From positions 19,234 through 83,233 of the forward strand of contig JAVVEQ010000009.1 of NCBI GenBank assembly GCA_032250905.1: 64,000 nucleotides of DNA, read 5' to 3'. Origin of the DNA: Desulfotignum sp032250905. Lineage in GTDB: Bacteria > Desulfobacterota > Desulfobacteria > Desulfobacterales > Desulfobacteraceae. Below the pieces are notes generated by a model. That model was not told where the DNA came from and ran no database searches. It worked only from the letters and a program-made list of their open reading frames with translations. The translations under genes were made by a program, and so were the position numbers. Position 1 is the stretch's first letter. The number at the start of each line of letters is the position of its first letter. This document shows, in pieces, positions 49,880-58,556 of this stretch.

Positions 49880-51241
49880 ATGACGAATTTCCGATGTCTG
49901 CTTTTTCTCTTCATGGTCTTCTCCCTGATATGCCGCCTGCCGGCCCAGGCCGGGATCGATACGGCCGTGCTGACACAGACCCGGCAGATTCAGGCTTATA
50001 TTTACCACAGCGCAGATCTGACCCTGATCAAAGACACCCGGACACTTTATTTTACAAGAGGCATGAATCCGGTCCGGTTTTCCTGGGCCGACACACGCAT
50101 CGATCCCACATCACTGTCCCTGGACATATCTGACCCTTCCCTGCCTCTAGATGTCAGGCAGCTACAGTTTCCCGCCCATGAAAAAAATCAGGCCATCTGG
50201 CATGTTAACGCAGAAGAACCCTGCCGGGCAGAGGTGGTGATCCATTACTTCACATCCGGTATTTTCTGGCAGCCGAGTTACACCGCCATTCTGTCCCGGG
50301 ACCGGACCCGGATGCAGTGGACCGGCCGGGTCCGGGTGGAAAACCGGTCCGGCATGGATTATTTGGATGCCCGGGTATCCCTGGTGACCGGAAACATCCA
50401 CCTGCTGGACCGGATAGCGGATCTGGCCAACCAGCCGTTTCCCCATGGCCGGCCCGATGCCCGGGCAGAGGAGGCCACGACTCGGGACATGATGGCGCAG
50501 GGAAAAGCGCTGCTGGAATCCGCTCCTGCCATGAAACTGCAATCCATTGCCGCAGCCCCTGCCCCCCGGCCCATAACAAAGTCCCGGGCATCCGATTATG
50601 TGGTATACGCCCTTGACGGGGAGAAAACGCTTTCTGACGGCTGGTCTGAACAGGTGACCTTTGTGCAGGCCCGGTCCGTGCCGGTGGACACCCTGTATGT
50701 GTTTGACACCACGCGGTTCGGTGACGCCGTGATCCGCATGGTCTCTTTTACCAATGACGTCGAATCCGGTCTGGGAACGTTCCCTCTTCCCGGCGGCACG
50801 GTCACGGTATTTCAGGCCGTTGATTCTGACGGCGGCAGGGTCTTTGCCGGAACAGACACCTTAGATTATATTCCGGCAGGCAAACGCCACCATCTCCGCC
50901 TGGGACCGGATCCCCGAATCAAAGTCACCCCCCGGGTCATGACCTATGCCAAAACCCACCTGAGCTTTGACAAACAAAACAATCTGTCCGGATTTGATGA
51001 GGTCAAAACCATGGCCATCCATCTGGCCAATTATTCCGATCACACGGCCCGGATCGACATTGTCAGAACCATTGCTGACAGCCATTTTTCCATCTCTGAT
51101 ATTTCAGGACATGAGGCATTCGAAAAAATCGACCAGTACCGGTTCAAGTTTTCGGTCACGGTTTCTTCCGGAAGCGGGAAAACCATTGAATACACCCTTA
51201 CCATACCCCAAGGAGACAGAAAATGGCCGTCCGCATCCTGA
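49880..51241 (+). CDS. Secreted DUF4139-domain protein
   Basis: A 453-residue exported protein (signal MTNFRCLLFLFMVFSLICRLPAQAG). The body matches DUF4139-type proteins: YIYHSADLTLIKDTRTLYFTRGMNPVRFSWADTRIDPTSL, HYFTSGIFWQPSYTAIL and VRVENRSGMDYLDARVSLVTGN. This family has beta-rich domains and no known activity. AGGAGG lies 10 nt before the ATG. Its end overlaps the next gene by 19 nt; that gene codes for a shorter relative. The divergent neighbour is recC, 143 nt away. Confidence 0.8.
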   Translation: MTNFRCLLFLFMVFSLICRLPAQAGIDTAVLTQTRQIQAYIYHSADLTLIKDTRTLYFTRGMNPVRFSWADTRIDPTSLSLDISDPSLPLDVRQLQFPAHEKNQAIWHVNAEEPCRAEVVIHYFTSGIFWQPSYTAILSRDRTRMQWTGRVRVENRSGMDYLDARVSLVTGNIHLLDRIADLANQPFPHGRPDARAEEATTRDMMAQGKALLESAPAMKLQSIAAAPAPRPITKSRASDYVVYALDGEKTLSDGWSEQVTFVQARSVPVDTLYVFDTTRFGDAVIRMVSFTNDVESGLGTFPLPGGTVTVFQAVDSDGGRVFAGTDTLDYIPAGKRHHLRLGPDPRIKVTPRVMTYAKTHLSFDKQNNLSGFDEVKTMAIHLANYSDHTARIDIVRTIADSHFSISDISGHEAFEKIDQYRFKFSVTVSSGSGKTIEYTLTIPQGDRKWPSAS

Positions 51242-52392
51242 TTGTTCTGACGCTGCTGACAGCCGGCCCGGCCCTGCCGGACCGATTGTCTGCCGACACC
51301 CGTCTGGGGATTCTGCCGCAGCATGAAGCCGTGCACATCCGCCTGCCGGACCCGGAACATGCCCTGGTCCAGGAATACCATCACCTGTCCCTGGGCAGGG
51401 GCATCAACCAGATCGCCTTTGCCTGGTCCGGCAGACCACTGGATCCTGAGACCGTTCTGTTCACCCCCCTGAACGATCCGGAATCGACAGCGGTTTTGTC
51501 CACTGCCTTTCCTCCGGACGGGGACAGTCTCATCTGGGAGATTCACAGCAGCAGGGACCAGGTCGTTCCCGCTATTATCTCCTATCTGCCTGCCGGTCTG
51601 GATGGCCTGATCACCTATACCGCAACCGTCAATGCCGGTGAAACCGGTCTGGATCTGGATGCCCGGCTCATTTTAAGAAACGTTTCCGGGCAGGACTATC
51701 CTCTGGCCAGCGTCTGGCTGGACCCGGATACCGTGTTTTCCACAGAACTCCGTGACCGCGAAACCCGGCAGATCCCTTTTTCCATCCATCAAAAGACCGC
51801 AGTCACAAAGCGTTTTCACTGGGATGGACAGACCATGCCCCATGACCCGGAAAACCAGGATTCATATTCAGGGGTGCCGTTCGGGTATCAGATCAGTCTT
51901 CCGGTTAATGCTTCCGGAAACACAGGTGACCTGTGGGCCGGTAACGTAAGGATATTTCTTGAAGATGCCCGGGGCCGCAGACTTTTTACGGGTGAGGACA
52001 TCCTGCCGTTCCTCCCCGGAGGAGACACCTTTTTCCTTGAAACCGGACGCAGCCGCGATCTCATCATCACCAAACACCGGATGAAAACCGATAAAATACG
52101 GATCCGGCGAAATGACAAGGGAAAAATTCAGGTGTTTGACCAGACCGTCACAGACCGGTTTATTCTGAAAAACGCCAGTGACTCCCCGGCCGACATCCGG
52201 CTTACCGACCGGATTCCGGGCCAGTGGGAACCGGTGGACATAGGGCATGCCTATACCCTGGAAGACCACGAGACCCTGAGGTTTGATATTCTTCTGGATG
52301 CCCGGGAAACCCGGACCTTTGACCTGACCTATACCATTTTGAATATATTTTCAGACAAATTTACCCATTTTAACAAGGTGGCCCAACCGTGA
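51223..52392 (+). CDS. Second secreted DUF4139-like protein (paralog)
   Basis: A 389-residue exported protein (signal MAVRILIVLTLLTAGPALPDRLSA). Its plan follows the upstream gene: VQEYHHLSLGRGINQIAFAWSGRPLDPETVLF, then VPAIISYLPAGLDGLITYTATVNAGETGLDLDARLILRNVSGQDY and a closing FDILLDARETRTFDLTYTI. Sequence has drifted far from its partner, so they are probably not redundant. AAGGAGACAGAAA precedes the ATG within the end of the upstream gene. The stop overlaps the thiol isomerase start. Function unknown. Confidence 0.75.
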   Translation: MAVRILIVLTLLTAGPALPDRLSADTRLGILPQHEAVHIRLPDPEHALVQEYHHLSLGRGINQIAFAWSGRPLDPETVLFTPLNDPESTAVLSTAFPPDGDSLIWEIHSSRDQVVPAIISYLPAGLDGLITYTATVNAGETGLDLDARLILRNVSGQDYPLASVWLDPDTVFSTELRDRETRQIPFSIHQKTAVTKRFHWDGQTMPHDPENQDSYSGVPFGYQISLPVNASGNTGDLWAGNVRIFLEDARGRRLFTGEDILPFLPGGDTFFLETGRSRDLIITKHRMKTDKIRIRRNDKGKIQVFDQTVTDRFILKNASDSPADIRLTDRIPGQWEPVDIGHAYTLEDHETLRFDILLDARETRTFDLTYTILNIFSDKFTHFNKVAQP

Positions 52393-53396
52393 TGACCCGT
52401 ATGAACAACAAAAAACCGTATTCCTCTCTCGTTTCCCAATGTATCTGTCTCTTTTTCGCTGCAACGATTTTCTGGATACTGACCCTGTGTCTCCTTCCGG
52501 AACTTTCTGCCGCCGGCATTTCGCCCCATGGAGCGGATAAAAACAAAAAGGAGTCTGCGGACCGTTCTTCGGCCACACTGGATGACACCGCCCTGAGAAC
52601 TGGAATTGCTCTCCGGCTTCGGACCGCCCGGGGTGTCAAAGATGAACGATTCCGGCAGATGACTGCCGACCATGTATTTGTCGAAAAAAAAATCCCGGTT
52701 CAAGCCGGTTCTCTGACCGTATTCGCCGTCAAGCTCAGGATCATCCCACCGGTTCCGGATTCCTCCCCTGAGTTCATCACCCTGGTGGTGGATGAAACCG
52801 GGACCCTTCAGTTCGGCGGTATCCAGGAACTCGCAACCGGGACCAGCCTGGTCAAGGAAGCTGTGGATCAGCTCCAGGACGTGAACATCAATGACCTGCC
52901 TGCCGATTTCGGCAAAACAATATACAGCGGAACCGGTTCTCACACCGTCATTGTGGTTTCCGATCCCTTCTGTCCCCACTGCCGCCGGGGATGGGAATTC
53001 ATCAAGACAAACCTGGATCGAATCCACACCCTGCGCCTGGCCCATTTCCCGTTGAGCCCGGCAGCTGAAACCGCCGGGCTGGTCATTGCGGACGCATATC
53101 ACCGGAAATCCATGGTGTTTGATATCATCGATTTCACCTATACTTTCCTGGACTCATCCAGGGATCCTTTGAAAATTCTGGCACAATACATGGACGAATT
53201 TCCGGAAACTGCAGAAAAATGGGGCACTACCCCTGAAGACGCACTGAGCTATCTGAAAGAAAAGTATCTGTCTGAAATCAAGAACGAACAGCATGTCATC
53301 CGGTCTCTGGGCATCCATTCCACCCCGATCTTTTTTGTCAATCAGACCTTTATCAAAGGATTCAATTTACAGAAAATGGAATCTGCCATGCCATGA
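52392..53396 (+). CDS. DsbC-like periplasmic thiol-disulfide isomerase
   Basis: A 334-residue membrane-anchored or secreted protein: a hydrophobic segment at residues about 17-40 is followed by a linker, an N-terminal region of about 100 residues and a thioredoxin-fold domain. The active site is SDPFCPHCRRG (C194-P-H-C197), with cis-Pro in HSTPIFFVNQTFIKG. These are DsbA/DsbC-type features, so it should reshuffle or form disulfides in the periplasm. ATG 52392 overlaps the previous stop as TGATG; a GTG one codon earlier is possible. It closes an operon with two DUF4139-type proteins, perhaps as their folding helper. Confidence 0.8.
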   Translation: MTRMNNKKPYSSLVSQCICLFFAATIFWILTLCLLPELSAAGISPHGADKNKKESADRSSATLDDTALRTGIALRLRTARGVKDERFRQMTADHVFVEKKIPVQAGSLTVFAVKLRIIPPVPDSSPEFITLVVDETGTLQFGGIQELATGTSLVKEAVDQLQDVNINDLPADFGKTIYSGTGSHTVIVVSDPFCPHCRRGWEFIKTNLDRIHTLRLAHFPLSPAAETAGLVIADAYHRKSMVFDIIDFTYTFLDSSRDPLKILAQYMDEFPETAEKWGTTPEDALSYLKEKYLSEIKNEQHVIRSLGIHSTPIFFVNQTFIKGFNLQKMESAMP

Positions 53397-53443
53397 GATC
53401 CAAAGGACGCTGGCCATCACAGATCTGTTGATTTGACCGGCGG

Positions 53444-53893
53444 TCAATTCCAGATCAGACCCTGTTCCTCGTCGGGATCATAGGGATTGAAAATATTCAG
53501 AATCCCGGAATCCTCATCAACCCGCACCGGTGTATGATGATAAAAAGAAAACCACACACCGATCCATCTTCCCTGCGGGTCCAGAATATCCGCAGCACGC
53601 ATGAACCGGGCGTTCGGATGAAGATCACTCAGATTCGCGATCTTTTTGTAAACCTCATCCATGGTGTCTATCTTGAACCAGACCCGATCATTGAACCGGT
53701 AAGTGTCATCAATTCCCACCACTGCATAGGGCAAACCGGATCGGCCGCAGTAATAATACTGAAGATCAGCCGGCAGGGCCTGTTGACGGTATTGATCCAG
53801 AGAGACGGGACTGGTTACCAGTTTTCCGTAGGATCCTGTGCAGCCCCCTATCAGGGCCATTCCGGTCATCAGCAGCATGATATGTTTTAACAA
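53444..53893 (-). CDS. Small uncharacterised lipoprotein
   Basis: A 149-residue lipoprotein (signal MLKHIMLLMTGMALIGGC, lipobox). The mature part has LPYAVVGIDDTYRFNDRVWF, ARFMRAADILDPQGRWIGVWFSFYHHTPVRV and an acidic tail FNPYDPDEEQGLIWN. I recognise no domain. It begins 3 nt after the apt stop, so it belongs to the SAM-hydroxide adenosyltransferase/apt operon, though its envelope location gives no obvious link to that chemistry. It is convergent with the thiol isomerase gene. Confidence 0.75.
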   Translation of the reverse strand: MLKHIMLLMTGMALIGGCTGSYGKLVTSPVSLDQYRQQALPADLQYYYCGRSGLPYAVVGIDDTYRFNDRVWFKIDTMDEVYKKIANLSDLHPNARFMRAADILDPQGRWIGVWFSFYHHTPVRVDEDSGILNIFNPYDPDEEQGLIWN

Positions 53894-53896
53894 AAT

Positions 53897-54418
53897 CTAT
53901 TCTCCTTCAAACTCGACCATTGCAAATACCGGGCATCCATCAATCTGGTCACGGCCTTTGAGATCAGGCAGTTCCACCACAAAGGCGCACTCCACAAGAT
54001 GGGCCCCCAGTTTTTTCACCAGTTTTACAGCAGCTCCGATCGTGCCGCCTGTAGCAATAAGGTCATCCACGATCACCACTTTTTCTCCGGGGAGAATAGC
54101 ATCTTCATGCATTTCCAGGGTATCGGTGCCGTACTCTAACGCATAGCTTTCCTGAATGGTCTGGCAGGGCAGCTTCCCTTTTTTTCTGACCGGCACGAAA
54201 CCGATGCCCAGTTTATAGGCCACCACCCCGCCAAACACAAACCCCCGGGCATCAATACCTACAATTTTATCGATGCCTTTGTCTATATAGCGGTCGTAAA
54301 GCAGATCGCACGCGTAAGCGAATGCAGCCGCGTTCTGCATCAACGAGGTGAGATCCCTGAAAATGACCCCTTCAATGGGCCAGCCCGGAATACTGCGAAT
54401 GGTTTCCTTTAAGTTCAT
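53897..54418 (-). CDS. apt: Adenine phosphoribosyltransferase
   Basis: A 173-residue type I phosphoribosyltransferase that converts adenine plus PRPP to AMP. The PRPP loop VVIVDDLIATGGTIGAAV is exact. IRSIPGWPIEGVIFRDLTSLM at the N-terminus and GIDARGFVFGGVVAYKLGIGFVPVRKKGKLP are hallmarks of Apt. Its ATG overlaps the stop of the SAM hydroxide adenosyltransferase gene by 4 nt. The coupling makes sense as purine salvage beside an adenosine-releasing enzyme. Confidence 0.95.
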   Translation of the reverse strand: MNLKETIRSIPGWPIEGVIFRDLTSLMQNAAAFAYACDLLYDRYIDKGIDKIVGIDARGFVFGGVVAYKLGIGFVPVRKKGKLPCQTIQESYALEYGTDTLEMHEDAILPGEKVVIVDDLIATGGTIGAAVKLVKKLGAHLVECAFVVELPDLKGRDQIDGCPVFAMVEFEGE

Positions 54419-55254
54419 TTTTCCTGTTCTTTCCTTTCTGAAATCACTACGGGTTCAATGGTCACTTCAATATCCGAATCCTGTTTCCCGACATCGAGCT
54501 GTGACGCCGCATGTCCGTTCTTTACGGCGATTTCCACAAATCCGGCGGAATCGGTCATCACAAAGGGCTCTTTTTCCGGAGCCTCAGCATAGGCGGCATA
54601 ATACCGGGTTATTTCTGTCTGATTGACACGCAAGAGAAATCCTTTGTCTGCAAACGGCATGAACTGTTCACCGGTCAGGTTCAGACAGATATTACCGAAG
54701 GTGTCAATATGACGGACCGTCAGAATCAGCCCGCCCTTGAACGGTTCCGGTGCTGCGAAATCAAAGGGTGTCAGATGGGGAATCTGAGGACCGAACGCTC
54801 CAGGGTCAATACCGGTGGACAGGTGGGCTGCCACCGGGGCAAAAATGTCCCGGCCATGAAATGTGGCACTCACCCTTGAAAGGAAATACCTGGATCGTGT
54901 CAGGTGAATCACCCGGCAAATGGTGTTTCTGGAGGCAGCCGGCCACAGCACCCCATTGTCCGGTCCCAATAGAAAATAATCTTTGGTTTCCACCAGCACG
55001 GCCCGACGGGTTGTCCCCACACCCGGATCCACCACGGTGCAGAAAATCGTGCCCTTAGGAAAATATTCCAGGGAAATGTCCAGCAGGTGCGCCCCATGAC
55101 CGATATCCTGAGGCGTCACCCCGTGACACAGGTCCACGATCCTTGCTTCCGGATGAATGGACAGGATCACGCCTTTGAGGATCCCTACAAAGGAATCTGT
55201 ATGGCCGAAATCCGTCAACAGGGCGATGGGCTGGAAATCTGTGGAATGCGGCAT
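54415..55254 (-). CDS. SAM hydroxide adenosyltransferase (DUF62)
   Basis: A 279-residue enzyme of the DUF62/fluorinase-like family that splits SAM with water to adenosine and methionine. Signature features are IALLTDFGHTDSFVGILKGV (with TDFG), DLCHGVTPQDIGHGAHLLD, CTVVDPGVGTTRRAV and FHGRDIFAPVAAHL. True fluorinases have a distinct loop not seen here, so SAM hydrolysis is more likely. ATG 55254 is chosen because AAGGAAGAGAAA precedes it; a 20-codon longer frame is unsupported. It is first in an operon with apt and a small lipoprotein. Confidence 0.88.
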   Translation of the reverse strand: MPHSTDFQPIALLTDFGHTDSFVGILKGVILSIHPEARIVDLCHGVTPQDIGHGAHLLDISLEYFPKGTIFCTVVDPGVGTTRRAVLVETKDYFLLGPDNGVLWPAASRNTICRVIHLTRSRYFLSRVSATFHGRDIFAPVAAHLSTGIDPGAFGPQIPHLTPFDFAAPEPFKGGLILTVRHIDTFGNICLNLTGEQFMPFADKGFLLRVNQTEITRYYAAYAEAPEKEPFVMTDSAGFVEIAVKNGHAASQLDVGKQDSDIEVTIEPVVISERKEQEK

Positions 55255-55382
55255 TTTCTCTTCCTTGTGTGCCTTTCCATTTTTCACTGTAAAAACCGCT
55301 TGCTCCGGGTTCACATCAGCAGCCGATATGGTATAGTAATCCTGTTTTTATGTAAAGAGCCATACCATCAAAAGGGCAAACC

Positions 55383-55856
55383 ATGGGAATCGAGATTGAA
55401 AAAAAATTTCTTGTCTTCACCCTGCCGGACGATCTGGCGCCGGGGGTGGACATCTGTCAGGGATATCTGCTCAACACCCCGGAAAAGGTGGTGCGGATCC
55501 GCATCCAGGGACAAAAAGGGTTTCTGACCATCAAAGGCAAACCTGTAGCAATGGTGCGGCCGGAATTTGAATATGAAATTCCGGAAAACGAGGCGCGGCA
55601 GTTGCTGGAGCGGTTGTGTGACGGTAAAATCGTTGAAAAAACCCGTCATACCTGTCTGCATCAGGGCATGACCTGGGTAATCGACCGGTTTTCAGGGGCC
55701 AACCAGGGCCTGGTGGTGGCGGAAATCGAGCTGTCCTCTCCGGACCAGCCTTTTTCCATCCCCCCCTGGGCCGGGCCGGAGGTGACCCATGACCCCCGGT
55801 ACCTCAACGCCAACCTGGTCAACCATCCATACACCGCCTGGGCGACCAACGGATGA
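55383..55856 (+). CDS. CYTH-domain protein (triphosphate tunnel metalloenzyme)
   Basis: A 157-residue CYTH/TTM protein. The N-terminal MGIEIEKKFLV carries the ExExK motif that gives the superfamily its metal and phosphate binding. VVRIRIQGQKGFLTIKGKP and VEKTRHTC supply further basic residues lining the tunnel, and LVVAEIELSS contributes late acidic ones. Bacterial members hydrolyse inorganic triphosphate or have CYTH-CHAD fusion roles; here no CHAD domain is present. It stands alone, divergent from the DUF62 gene and convergent with an EamA transporter. Confidence 0.9.
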   Translation: MGIEIEKKFLVFTLPDDLAPGVDICQGYLLNTPEKVVRIRIQGQKGFLTIKGKPVAMVRPEFEYEIPENEARQLLERLCDGKIVEKTRHTCLHQGMTWVIDRFSGANQGLVVAEIELSSPDQPFSIPPWAGPEVTHDPRYLNANLVNHPYTAWATNG

Positions 55857-55863
55857 TGTGGAA

Positions 55864-56787
55864 TCAGCTGGGAGATCTTTTTTTCGGAGATCTGTTCACC
55901 AGGTAAATGCCGCAGCAGACAAGGGCCAGGCCGAACCAGACCCTCATACCCACCGGTTCAGACAGAATCACGGCACCGAAAAACACGCCGAACAGGGGGG
56001 CCAGAAAGGTAAACGCCGTCAGACCGCTGACGGCAAAATTGTGAATCATCCAGAACCAGAGGGTGTAACTGAAAAAGGCAACCACGACAATCTGATAGGC
56101 CATTGCCCATAAAACACCGGCTGCCGGAACAATGGTGTAATCATGTTCGAACAAAAAAGATCCCGCCAGCAGCACCGGAATGGCAAATACCAGTTGTGAA
56201 AACAGGGTCTGATAATGATTGAGTGTCACCGACTGGCTGATCCGTTTGATGTACAATGTCGTGGCTGCCCAGAAAACCGCTGCAGTCAATGACATCATGT
56301 CACCGATCCAGTTGTTTTCCGGCAGCATGGGGGACTGGATCCTGAACACCATCCACAAACCGGCAAACGCCAGGACCAGCCCGGCTGCTTTCACAGGATG
56401 CAACCGGTCCTGGTCCACGACAAAATGCGCCCCCAGGGCCACCCAGAACGGATGGGAATACAGAAAAATGGTGGCCCTGGAAGCAGTGGTAAACGACACA
56501 CTCCAGTAGAGAAAAAGAAAATCCAGCCCGAACAGCAGACCGATCATCACCGCGTGCCGCCAGGTGCCCTTGGGAAAAAGGACCTGTTGCCCCTTGAACC
56601 TGGCCCAGAGCAGCACCAGAAAACCGGCGGCCACAGACCGGATGCTTGCCGCCATCAACGGGGGAATCCCCTGGTTGCTGAATTTGATGCTGACCGCATT
56701 GCCGCCCCAGATGGCACAGACCAGCACAAGCAGAAGTCCGCCGGTCAATGATATTTTTCCATTATTCAATCGGTTCTGCAAAGCCAT
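55864..56787 (-). CDS. EamA-family (DMT) transporter
   Basis: A 307-residue ten-helix membrane protein with two EamA repeats. LVCAIWGGNAVSIKFSNQGIPPLMAASIRSV is a textbook first-repeat start; the final segment AVILSEPVGMRVWFGLALVCCGIYLVNR is the matching second-repeat end. Substrate is unknown; some relatives export drugs or amino acids. It is not a close copy of the DMT gene at 41.9 kb. It is convergent with the CYTH gene with 7 nt between. Confidence 0.88.
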   Translation of the reverse strand: MALQNRLNNGKISLTGGLLLVLVCAIWGGNAVSIKFSNQGIPPLMAASIRSVAAGFLVLLWARFKGQQVLFPKGTWRHAVMIGLLFGLDFLFLYWSVSFTTASRATIFLYSHPFWVALGAHFVVDQDRLHPVKAAGLVLAFAGLWMVFRIQSPMLPENNWIGDMMSLTAAVFWAATTLYIKRISQSVTLNHYQTLFSQLVFAIPVLLAGSFLFEHDYTIVPAAGVLWAMAYQIVVVAFFSYTLWFWMIHNFAVSGLTAFTFLAPLFGVFFGAVILSEPVGMRVWFGLALVCCGIYLVNRSPKKRSPS

Positions 56788-56899
56788 GCCTTTCCCCTCT
56801 CCTGGACATAGGATGGTCTTTCATGGTTTTGATTGCCTTTTGCATAACAGTTTACTATAAATATTTCCATAAAATTGTAACATGTGAAAAAAAGACCTT

Positions 56900-57004
56900 A
56901 TGTATCTGGCAGAAATAAGAAAACACCGACAGATCACCTATCTACTCAGAGAATCGGTGCTGGTAAACGACAGGCCCGGATTTCAAATCAACCCACCCGG
57001 ATAA
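56900..57004 (+). other. 34-codon open frame, possible gene remnant
   Basis: The frame reads MYLAEIRKHRQITYLLRES and ends FQINPPG before a stop. The opening is loosely similar to N-termini of some transposase-like or hypothetical proteins that start with a basic YxLRES block, so it may be a truncated remnant. No ribosome binding site is clear. It may equally be chance. Confidence 0.2.
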
Positions 57005-57034
57005 GACCGGTCTTTCATGAAAAGGAAAATTCAG

Positions 57035-57370
57035 ATGTTTTACAAAGCGCAGGACAATGGATTCAGGCAGGCCATGCCGGGAATACTGATCAAGACCCTG
57101 GTGTACGGTGACAAGACGCTTTTGTCCCAGTTCAGACTGGCCGGGGGTCACGACCTGCCCGTCCACACCCACCCCCACGAGCAGACCGGATACCTGGTCA
57201 GCGGCCGGTTGGAAATGACCATCGGAGACGACATCTTTGATGTCGAGCCCGGAGACACCTGGTGTGTGCCCGGCGACACCCCCCATGGGGCAAAGGTTCT
57301 GGAGGATGCCGTGGCCATTGAGGTATTCTCGCCGGTGCGGGAAGACTACCTGCCGTCCGGGGGCGAATGA
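57035..57370 (+). CDS. Small cupin-domain protein
   Basis: A 111-residue single-domain cupin. Motif 1 is GGHDLPVHTHPHEQTGYLVSGRLEM, with the metal-binding HxH and Glu; motif 2 is DVEPGDTWCVPGDTPHGA with the later His. The domain binds a metal or small ligand; no enzyme activity can be deduced. ATG 57035 is preferred (AAAGGA about 9 nt upstream) over an ATG six codons earlier. Its stop overlaps the DUF294 gene start by 4 nt, linking it to the signalling genes that follow. Confidence 0.85.
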   Translation: MFYKAQDNGFRQAMPGILIKTLVYGDKTLLSQFRLAGGHDLPVHTHPHEQTGYLVSGRLEMTIGDDIFDVEPGDTWCVPGDTPHGAKVLEDAVAIEVFSPVREDYLPSGGE

Positions 57371-58527
57371 CAACAACTGCAACGCGCAGGTTTGAACCGG
57401 AAAACCGGTCTGTGATGCCCGGGGATGTGTCACTGTCACCGGAACTGGACGCCCCGTTTCAGGATATCGTTGATCGTCTGACCTGCGGGCCGGCACTTCC
57501 AGACCCTGACAGCTTCGGTCTGCAGCTGGACACCTTTATCCGTCACATGCTCTACAGCCCGACCGATCTGGCCGACATTCTCAGGGCGGTATCTGCTATC
57601 CATGACAGCCTGACCGCCCGGATCATCTCCCATCATGTCACGGTTTTCAAAACCCGGGATCACCGGCCTGTGCCCGGTCCATTCTGCTGGATCTCCATGG
57701 GCAGTGATGCCCGTCAGGAACAGGTGGTGAGAACCGATCAGGACAATGCCCTGATTTATGCGGACCCGCCCCGGTCTGAAGAAAAAGAATGGGACACCTA
57801 TTTTTCTGACCTGGCCGGCCAGGTGGTCACGGACCTGGACCGGTTCGGTTTTGCCCTGTGCAAAGGCGATGTCATGGCCATCAATCCAAAATGGCGGCGA
57901 TCCCTGACCCGGTGGCGCCAGGCCCTGGACCAGTGGATCGGATCAGCAGAACCGGCGGATATCCGGATTCTGACGATCCTGCTGGATTTCAGACCGGTTT
58001 ACGGGGATTTGCCCATGGCCCAGGCCCTTTTGGACCGCGTATTTGAACTGTTTCAGAAAAACCCGGCCGTGAATCACTATCTGATACGGGACGATGTGCT
58101 TTTCAGCTCCCCCAAAACCATTTTCGGACGGATCCGGACCCAGCGGGTCCCGGGCTGCCGGACCTGTTTCAATATCAAAACCGCGGGCCTGGTCCACCTG
58201 ATCAACGGTATCCGCATTATGGCATTGAATCACGGTATCATTTCCCCGTCCACTCTGGCACGCCTGGGCGGCCTTAAAGATCAAAAAATTATCGATGCCG
58301 GAGAACATGAACAATACCTGGATGCATTTTACCACCTGAACCGGCTCAAAATCGCCAGCCACCTGAACCGGGACCGGCATCCGGACCTGCCGGTAAACTG
58401 CGTGGATCTGTCCTCTTTGACCCGAACAGAAAAAAAACAGCTGAAAACCATTCTGGAAACGGTAATTCATCTCCAGAAGCAGGTTCAGCGGGCTTACAGC
58501 ATGAAATGGATGAATTTTTTCAACTGA
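57367..58527 (+). CDS. DUF294 nucleotidyltransferase-fold protein
   Basis: A 386-residue protein. The nucleotidyltransferase motif is FCWISMGSDARQEQVVRTDQDNALIYAD (about residues 103-130), matching the GSxxRxEQxxxTDQDNAxIY signature of DUF294, which resembles the GlnD catalytic domain. The C-terminal half (FNIKTAGLVHLINGIRIMAL) is the DUF294 substrate-binding-like helical domain. The cNMP-binding and CBS domains that usually precede it are missing, with only about 95 N-terminal residues instead. It probably nucleotidylates a protein. It starts within the cupin stop (ATGA). Confidence 0.85.
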   Translation: MTTTATRRFEPENRSVMPGDVSLSPELDAPFQDIVDRLTCGPALPDPDSFGLQLDTFIRHMLYSPTDLADILRAVSAIHDSLTARIISHHVTVFKTRDHRPVPGPFCWISMGSDARQEQVVRTDQDNALIYADPPRSEEKEWDTYFSDLAGQVVTDLDRFGFALCKGDVMAINPKWRRSLTRWRQALDQWIGSAEPADIRILTILLDFRPVYGDLPMAQALLDRVFELFQKNPAVNHYLIRDDVLFSSPKTIFGRIRTQRVPGCRTCFNIKTAGLVHLINGIRIMALNHGIISPSTLARLGGLKDQKIIDAGEHEQYLDAFYHLNRLKIASHLNRDRHPDLPVNCVDLSSLTRTEKKQLKTILETVIHLQKQVQRAYSMKWMNFFN

Positions 58528-58556
58528 CCTGATTTAAACCACACCCGGGGAGGCAT

